A stretch of DNA of 39,401 nucleotides from positions 1 through 39,401 of the forward strand of contig JAHITX010000022.1 of NCBI GenBank assembly GCA_018817425.1, in the 5' to 3' direction. The position numbers and the translations under genes are program-made. This document shows positions 35,526-39,401 of the stretch, piece after piece (positions within the stretch are counted from its first letter, which is position 1; each line of letters starts with the position of its first letter). The notes beneath the pieces were generated by a model, which was not told where the DNA came from, did not search any database, and saw only the letters and a list, made by a program, of their open reading frames with translations. Source of the stretch: Pseudomonadota bacterium. Lineage in GTDB: Bacteria > Desulfobacterota > Desulfobacteria > Desulfobacterales > RPRI01.

Positions 35526-35575
35526 TTGAGCCCAACGCAGAGATCGGCAAAAATGGGCCGTTTTGAAACTGGCTC
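35526..35575 (-). repeat. Half copy of the palindromic MITE-like repeat
   Basis: This 50-bp stretch equals one outer arm of the repeat, in the orientation of copy 2. It runs from the internal GAGCCC motif to the terminal GTTTTGAAACTGGCTC, and so has GAGCC and GGCTC at its own ends. It lies between arsR and the permease, in a transcribed spacer. Confidence 0.75.
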
Positions 35576-35596
35576 GTTTGTCTAAAGAGAAATATT

Positions 35597-35941
35597 TTAC
35601 TTCATGCAAATATTTTCGCGTTTAATAAATGGCAGTTTTTCCACCAGCTTTAAAATTTCAGGATCGTGATTTAACCAGTGTTTAAGATTTCCTAACATAT
35701 TAGATACGTAAGGACTGTCAGCACCATCTGTAAGCTGATAATTGACCCACAAACCATCTTTTCTTGAAATTACAAGTCCGGCATTTTCAAGAATTTTAAG
35801 ATGCTTTGAAACACTTGGCTGGTTAATCTGCAGTATCTCCCGCAATTCACATACACACATTTTCTTATGCTGAAGCATTTTTACGATCTTGACTCTTGTC
35901 GGGTCAGAAAGAGCCTTTGTCGCCTTGATAAATTCATTCAT
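35597..35941 (-). CDS. arsR: ArsR-family metalloid-responsive repressor
   Basis: This 114-residue winged-helix repressor contains LSDPTRVKIVKML, the metal-site helix KKMCVCELREIL (C29 and C31), and the recognition helix QPSVSKHLKILENAGLV. CVC in this helix is the classic arsenite/antimonite-binding motif. C112 near the C-terminus may complete a three-cysteine site. ArsR leaves its operator when the metalloid binds. The gene heads the minus-strand operon and probably regulates itself through the inverted repeat at 35954-35977. AAGGAAG lies just before the ATG. Confidence 0.93.
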   Translation of the reverse strand: MNEFIKATKALSDPTRVKIVKMLQHKKMCVCELREILQINQPSVSKHLKILENAGLVISRKDGLWVNYQLTDGADSPYVSNMLGNLKHWLNHDPEILKLVEKLPFIKRENICMK

Positions 35942-35953
35942 ATGACTTCCTTT

Positions 35954-35999
35954 ATATATTCTTATATTGGAATATATTGCTATAGAATTTATTTGTCAA
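35954..35999 (-). promoter_or_regulatory. arsR promoter with overlapping operator
   Basis: On the minus strand TTGACA (35999-35994) is followed after exactly 17 nt by TATATT (35976-35971). An inverted repeat ATATATTC-N8-GAATATAT (35954-35961 and 35970-35977) covers the -10 box and the presumed transcription start, a placement expected of an ArsR operator. The arsR ATG begins 13 nt downstream of the repeat. Confidence 0.72.
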
Positions 36000-36121
36000 G
36001 CCCTATATAAATTGAATATTATTATTTACATATATCGATTCTATATCGTTATAAGAATATAGTTAAGCTATATATAAGAGACAAGATTAAAGGATAAACT
36101 GAAAAAGCTTTATTAATATGA

Positions 36122-36637
36122 CTACTGCGAAAGAGTATAACTTGCCAGAAGGCTGCCTTTCCAGTACATGTTGGAAGGATTGTAAAAAAAATTTTTGAAA
36201 ATATCGAGGCTTTCCTGGCGCAATATTCCTGAACTAATTATTATACGTCTGTTTTTGTATAACGGCGCAAGGTTTTTTATGTCACAACCTGTACCTCCAC
36301 CCATAACATCTTCATATGCATATACAATCTTGCCTATACCGGAAAGCATAATAGCGCCAAAACACATAAGACATGGTTCCATGGTGCAATAAATTGTTGT
36401 TTCTTGCTTATAGATTTCATTAAAGCTTTCCATTTCTTCGAGGTTTCTTAAAGCTATCATCTCGGCATGATCAACCTCGTTTGAAATGCTTTTGGCAGTT
36501 CCTTCTCTTTTGCCTGTTGCTATAATTCTGTCTTTATATACTATAACGCAACCTACGGGAAACTCCCCTTCTTCAAGAGCTGTTTTAGCAAGATTGAGCG
36601 CTTCTTTCATAAAATATTCATGATTAATTATATTCAT
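36122..36637 (-). CDS. Nucleoside/tRNA-type deaminase (CDA superfamily)
   Basis: This 171-residue zinc deaminase carries H57-A-E59 in VDHAEMIALR and TMEPCLMCFGAIM with C89 and C92. This is the complete metal and proton-shuttle site of the cytidine deaminase superfamily. The region after it (IGKIVYAYEDVMGGGTGCD) differs from the usual TadA sequence, so it may act on a free base or nucleoside instead of tRNA A34. It begins 3 bp after the HSDR_N-like gene, so they are probably cotranscribed. Confidence 0.87.
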   Translation of the reverse strand: MNIINHEYFMKEALNLAKTALEEGEFPVGCVIVYKDRIIATGKREGTAKSISNEVDHAEMIALRNLEEMESFNEIYKQETTIYCTMEPCLMCFGAIMLSGIGKIVYAYEDVMGGGTGCDIKNLAPLYKNRRIIISSGILRQESLDIFKNFFYNPSNMYWKGSLLASYTLSQ

Positions 36638-36640
36638 TGA

Positions 36641-37210
36641 TCAAGACTCTATTCTGCAAATACTATTATCACAGGGGCAACTTCCATCAACATCATAAGC
36701 ATATAAAATTCTCGATTCAGCTTCGATTCTGGCTGTGGGAATGCCGGGAAATGTAAATTTTTCCGAAAGTTTTATAAGTTCAGGTTTTGTAGGAATTGCA
36801 TCAAACCCGTTTGAAATAATTTTTGCAGTTAATCCTTCAAGAATATCGGCATCCTCTCCGTTTGTAACTACTACTACCGGAATCTGATATTGGGCAATAA
36901 GCCTGGATGCAGCTATTGCTGGGCGTTGGCGGGTTGTTATAGAACCAGGGCCGTATTTAATTATCATGCATATCCGGTTTTCTAATGATACAAGAAAATC
37001 CACTTTGATTATTGCCATCTTATCTCCGGCTTGGGCTAAAAGATCATATCGCGGTTTGATATCTTTTTTTGCATATGATTTTTCATTTACAAGGAATCGG
37101 GCGATTTTTTGTCTGTAGCGTTCGTCATGTGTGTCTTCTATTGTTTCACCGGTAATTAAATCGGTTGTTTTGCCTAATATTAAATGATGACCTTCCATAT
37201 TATTTTTCAA
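36641..37210 (-). CDS. Stand-alone type I restriction HsdR N-terminal-like protein
   Basis: This 189-residue protein resembles the HSDR_N (PF13588) PD-(D/E)xK nuclease domain: ERYRQKIARFLVNEKSYAKK, IKPRYDLLA, IKVDFLVSLENRICMIIKYG, and PVVVVTNGEDADILEG. The usual Glu of the ExK motif appears as Ile-Ile-Lys here, so nuclease activity is doubtful. The C-terminus ends in a cysteine cluster (CPCDNSIC). No helicase, methylase or specificity gene is nearby, so this is not a restriction system. ATG of M5 (MEGHHL) may be the start. It is divergent from the dGTPase gene. Confidence 0.75.
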   Translation of the reverse strand: MKNNMEGHHLILGKTTDLITGETIEDTHDERYRQKIARFLVNEKSYAKKDIKPRYDLLAQAGDKMAIIKVDFLVSLENRICMIIKYGPGSITTRQRPAIAASRLIAQYQIPVVVVTNGEDADILEGLTAKIISNGFDAIPTKPELIKLSEKFTFPGIPTARIEAESRILYAYDVDGSCPCDNSICRIES

Positions 37211-37306
37211 CCACCATCTTTCAAATAGTTCTTTACAATTCAGTACACATGTGGATAAATCTGACAGCTATATTTAATAAAGAATCTTTATAACAGGTAA
37301 TGAGTT

Positions 37307-38377
37307 ATGTCAATTCGTGAAAATTTTGAAAAGCGTGAAGAAGGATTCATGTCTCCTTTTAGTTGCCTCAGTTCAAAATCCAAAGGGCGTATCAGACAGG
37401 AAAAACCATGCCCCATAAGAACTGCTTTCCAGAGGGACAGAGATCGAATTGTATATTCTAATGCATTCAGGAGATTAAAACATAAAACCCAGGTTTTTTT
37501 ATCTCCTCTTGGAGATCATTACAGAACACGCCTTACACATACTTTAGAAGTTGCTGAAATAGCAAGAACTATAGCGCGAGCTTTGAGGCTAAACGAGGAT
37601 TTAACCGAAGCTGTCGCTCTTGGGCATGATTTAGGTCATACGCCCTTCGGTCATGGCGGAGAAACAGCTTTAAAAGAAATATATTCGTCAGATTTTTCTC
37701 ACAATGAACAAAGTTTAAGAGTTATAGATCATCTTGAAAACAAAGGTAACGGACTTAATTTAAGTTATGAAGTAAGAGATGGTATTTTGAAGCATTCCAA
37801 AGGCTATGGTAAAATTCTTCCTCTTGATAACCCTGACGAACTTGCTTGCACTGTTGAAGGTCAAGTTGTCAGAATTGCCGATATAATGGCTTATTTAAAC
37901 CATGACCTTGATGATGCGATCAGAAGCGGTGTAATAAAAAGAGATCAAATTCCTAAAAAGTGCTCTGATGTTTTGGGCAATACGCATTCGAAGCGTGCAA
38001 CAACTATGATTAGAGATCTTATTTTTTCAAGCTATGAATCCAATGGAAAATTTATTCTTAAAATGAGCGATGAGAAATACAGTGCCATGGGAATCTTAAG
38101 AGAATTTCTTTATGAAAATGTTTACCGTTCACCAAACGTGCATGGTGAATTTATTAAAGCAAAAAAAATACTTTCTGAATTATATACGTATTTTATAAAC
38201 GATAAAATATTGTTTCGCAAAGAACTGGCAAACATGGAAATGATAGATATATATAAGAAAAAGAGCCTTGGCGAAGATACCTATGAGAGAATTGTATGTG
38301 ATTTTATAGCCAGCATTACAGATCGTTATGCTATTGAGCTTTACTCTAAAATCTTTTTACCAGCACCCCTTGTTTGA
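37307..38377 (+). CDS. dgt: Deoxyguanosinetriphosphate triphosphohydrolase-like HD protein
   Basis: This 356-residue protein hydrolyses dNTPs to deoxynucleosides and triphosphate in the family. It has RTAFQRDRDRIVYSNAFRRL and KTQVF near the N-terminus. The HD-domain metal ligands are in RTRLTHTLEVAEIARTIA (His), LGHDLGHTPFGHGGE (His-Asp), and the Asp of IADIMAYLNHDLDDA. This is the shorter Dgt type 2 form. AGGTAATGAG precedes ATG 37307. A YkgJ-family gene follows after 15 bp. Confidence 0.93.
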   Translation: MSIRENFEKREEGFMSPFSCLSSKSKGRIRQEKPCPIRTAFQRDRDRIVYSNAFRRLKHKTQVFLSPLGDHYRTRLTHTLEVAEIARTIARALRLNEDLTEAVALGHDLGHTPFGHGGETALKEIYSSDFSHNEQSLRVIDHLENKGNGLNLSYEVRDGILKHSKGYGKILPLDNPDELACTVEGQVVRIADIMAYLNHDLDDAIRSGVIKRDQIPKKCSDVLGNTHSKRATTMIRDLIFSSYESNGKFILKMSDEKYSAMGILREFLYENVYRSPNVHGEFIKAKKILSELYTYFINDKILFRKELANMEMIDIYKKKSLGEDTYERIVCDFIASITDRYAIELYSKIFLPAPLV

Positions 38378-38392
38378 TGAGCATATATTAAA

Positions 38393-38992
38393 ATGAATCC
38401 GTTAGTCGAAAAAATAATATCCCAGGAAGAAAAATATTCAAATCTTTTGAACAGACTTGAATTAATTTATAATAAAATGGATGATAAGTATAATAAACTT
38501 TGCAGTTATTACGGATTTTATTGTACGGGATGTGTAGACAATTGTTGTTTCACACGATTTTACCATCATACTTTTGCAGAATATCTCTTTATAAAAAAAG
38601 GTTTTGAAACACTTGATCTTGTAAACAGAAATGATTTAAAAGTAAAAGCCGATTTAATATGCAAACAGACAATCGAGCTGGATAACTCGGGTTTGCCGGT
38701 TTATCTTCTATGCCCTTTAAATCATGATGGAATGTGCGTGTTATATGCATACCGTCCCATGATATGCAGATTGCATGGTCTTCCTCATGAACTTTTGTTA
38801 CCAGGAAGAGAAAATAAGTTAAGTCCAGGATGCGATGAATTTAAAGTACAATGCGACTCCAAAGAGTATATGAAGTTTGACAGAACACCTTTTTATGCCG
38901 AAATGGCAGCTCTTGAAAAAGATATGAAAAAAGCATTGGATATCTCCGAAAGAATAAAAATGACGATAGCCCAGATGCTTATAACCCTGTAG
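38393..38992 (+). CDS. YkgJ-type cysteine-cluster protein
   Basis: This 199-residue soluble protein has the cysteine pattern of the YkgJ/PF03692 family: FYCTGCVDNCC (about 43-52), CPLNHDGMCVLYAYRPMICRLHG, and a late SPGC. In this family the cysteines are thought to bind zinc or an iron-sulfur cluster. No enzymatic role is established. ATG at 38393 is 15 bp after dgt, so it is probably cotranscribed. Confidence 0.85.
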   Translation: MNPLVEKIISQEEKYSNLLNRLELIYNKMDDKYNKLCSYYGFYCTGCVDNCCFTRFYHHTFAEYLFIKKGFETLDLVNRNDLKVKADLICKQTIELDNSGLPVYLLCPLNHDGMCVLYAYRPMICRLHGLPHELLLPGRENKLSPGCDEFKVQCDSKEYMKFDRTPFYAEMAALEKDMKKALDISERIKMTIAQMLITL

Positions 38993-39039
38993 CAAAGCAT
39001 TCTTATCACTGGCACTCCTATAGCTTCAACCATCCTACA

Positions 39040-39205
39040 CACCTGCTGGAACGGATATTAAGAAAACATGCAACAGGCATTGAAACGGGTCAAGGCCAAT
39101 AAAGGAGCTCCCGGTATCGATAAAATATCGATAGAGGATTTTCCCGGCTTTGCCCGTGAGAACTGGAAAACTATCCGTGAATCGCTGTCAGATTGCAGCT
39201 ATTGA
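39040..39205 (+). pseudogene. Group II intron reverse transcriptase fragment
   Basis: The frame from ATG 39068 codes MQQALKRVKANKGAPGIDKI, then SIEDFPGFARENWKTIRESL. This is the N-terminal segment of LtrA-type reverse transcriptases. A matching LLERILRK piece precedes it in another frame (39043-39066), implying a frameshift. Homology stops near 39188, where the sequence runs into transposase. It is a nonfunctional fragment. Confidence 0.8.
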
Positions 39206-39401
39206 GGAGTTCTTCCAGGAAAAAGACACCGAGTTATTGCTTGGTAATCATATCGAACCGGGACTTTTCAGTGACTTTAATGTCGCTCGTGTTCTTGATA
39301 AAGTTTTCGATACCGGCACGCAGAAGATCTTTTCAAAGATCGCGCAAAATGCCATCAACATATTCGATATCGATCCACAGCGGGTTCACTTTGATACCAC
39401 A
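39189..39401 (+). pseudogene. IS1634-type transposase, 5'-truncated, runs off the window
   Basis: From 39189 the frame codes QIAAIEEFFQEKDTELLLGN, then HIEPGLFSDFNVARVLDKVF and ends PQRVHFDTT at the window edge. This matches the N-terminal region of IS1634/DUF4277 transposases, including the HxDTT motif that leads into the catalytic domain. The true start is missing because the sequence is fused to the reverse transcriptase fragment. The rest lies beyond the window. Confidence 0.75.

Noticed and set aside
346-35575. The dispersed repeats as a CRISPR array
   Set aside because: Units are 50-176 bp, kilobases apart, in both orientations and palindromic, with no regular spacers.
36641-37210. Part of a type I restriction-modification system
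   Set aside because: No helicase domain, methylase or specificity subunit lies nearby, and the catalytic Glu appears to be missing.

Overview
The window is an AT-rich bacterial chromosome segment. Its gene set fits a Gram-negative, probably sulfate-reducing member of Desulfobacterota (Desulfobacterales-like): a LptE lipoprotein, PilZ, MurJ, AmrB (Memo-like), a YeeE/YedE sulfur transporter, and many small CxxC redox proteins. The taxonomic call is inference from gene content; there is no rRNA or tRNA here to settle it. TTG start codons are frequent (PilZ gene, lptE, rpsT, ftsB-like, nadB, ftsH).

Layout. 1-1157: a partial C-terminal coding end, a palindromic repeat and a PilZ gene. 1158-12919: housekeeping and envelope genes (leuS-lptE, rpsT, a first murJ with an ftsB-like gene, a small TPR protein, yqgE/algH, a secreted basic protein, a second murJ, a YgiM-like coiled-coil membrane protein, nadB). 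13051-15935, minus strand: dnaK, grpE and the SRP RNA gene. 16033-21118: a tight tilS-ftsH-folP-coaX run. 21218-23086, minus strand: a metallo-beta-lactamase-fold protein and AmrB. 23474-27275: accessory DNA, with a HEAT-repeat locus broken by one in-frame stop and two -1 shifts, a CsgG-like/beta-barrel protein and a TPR remnant. 27361-28894: an IS701-type insertion sequence.

28895-35941, minus strand: a redox/arsenical-type island. A CVC-type ArsR with a clear promoter-operator leads to a DUF318/ArsP-like permease, a CxxC mini-thioredoxin, an ArsF-like CxxC lipoprotein and an ArsG/CcdA-like membrane protein. Further along lie an AhpD-like protein, a second mini-thioredoxin, an Fe-S domain protein, a decayed cation-diffusion-facilitator pseudogene, a YeeE/YedE transporter and a thioredoxin-fold protein. 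The best reading is arsenical (perhaps aromatic or organoarsenical) reduction and export with dedicated thiol-redox partners. The distal end shows decay and IS insertion. 36122-38992: a deaminase, a stand-alone HSDR_N-like protein, a dGTPase-like HD protein and a YkgJ cysteine-cluster protein. The right edge holds fused debris of a group II intron reverse transcriptase and an IS1634-type transposase.

A roughly 145-175 bp palindromic repeat with ends GAGCC(A/G)GTTTCAAAACG occurs three times (346-521, 4331-4474, 11103-11245). A 50-bp half copy lies inside the ars-like operon (35526-35575). It behaves like a non-autonomous mobile palindrome. The repeat, the ars-like operon and the thrice-interrupted HEAT locus are the most interesting parts of the window.
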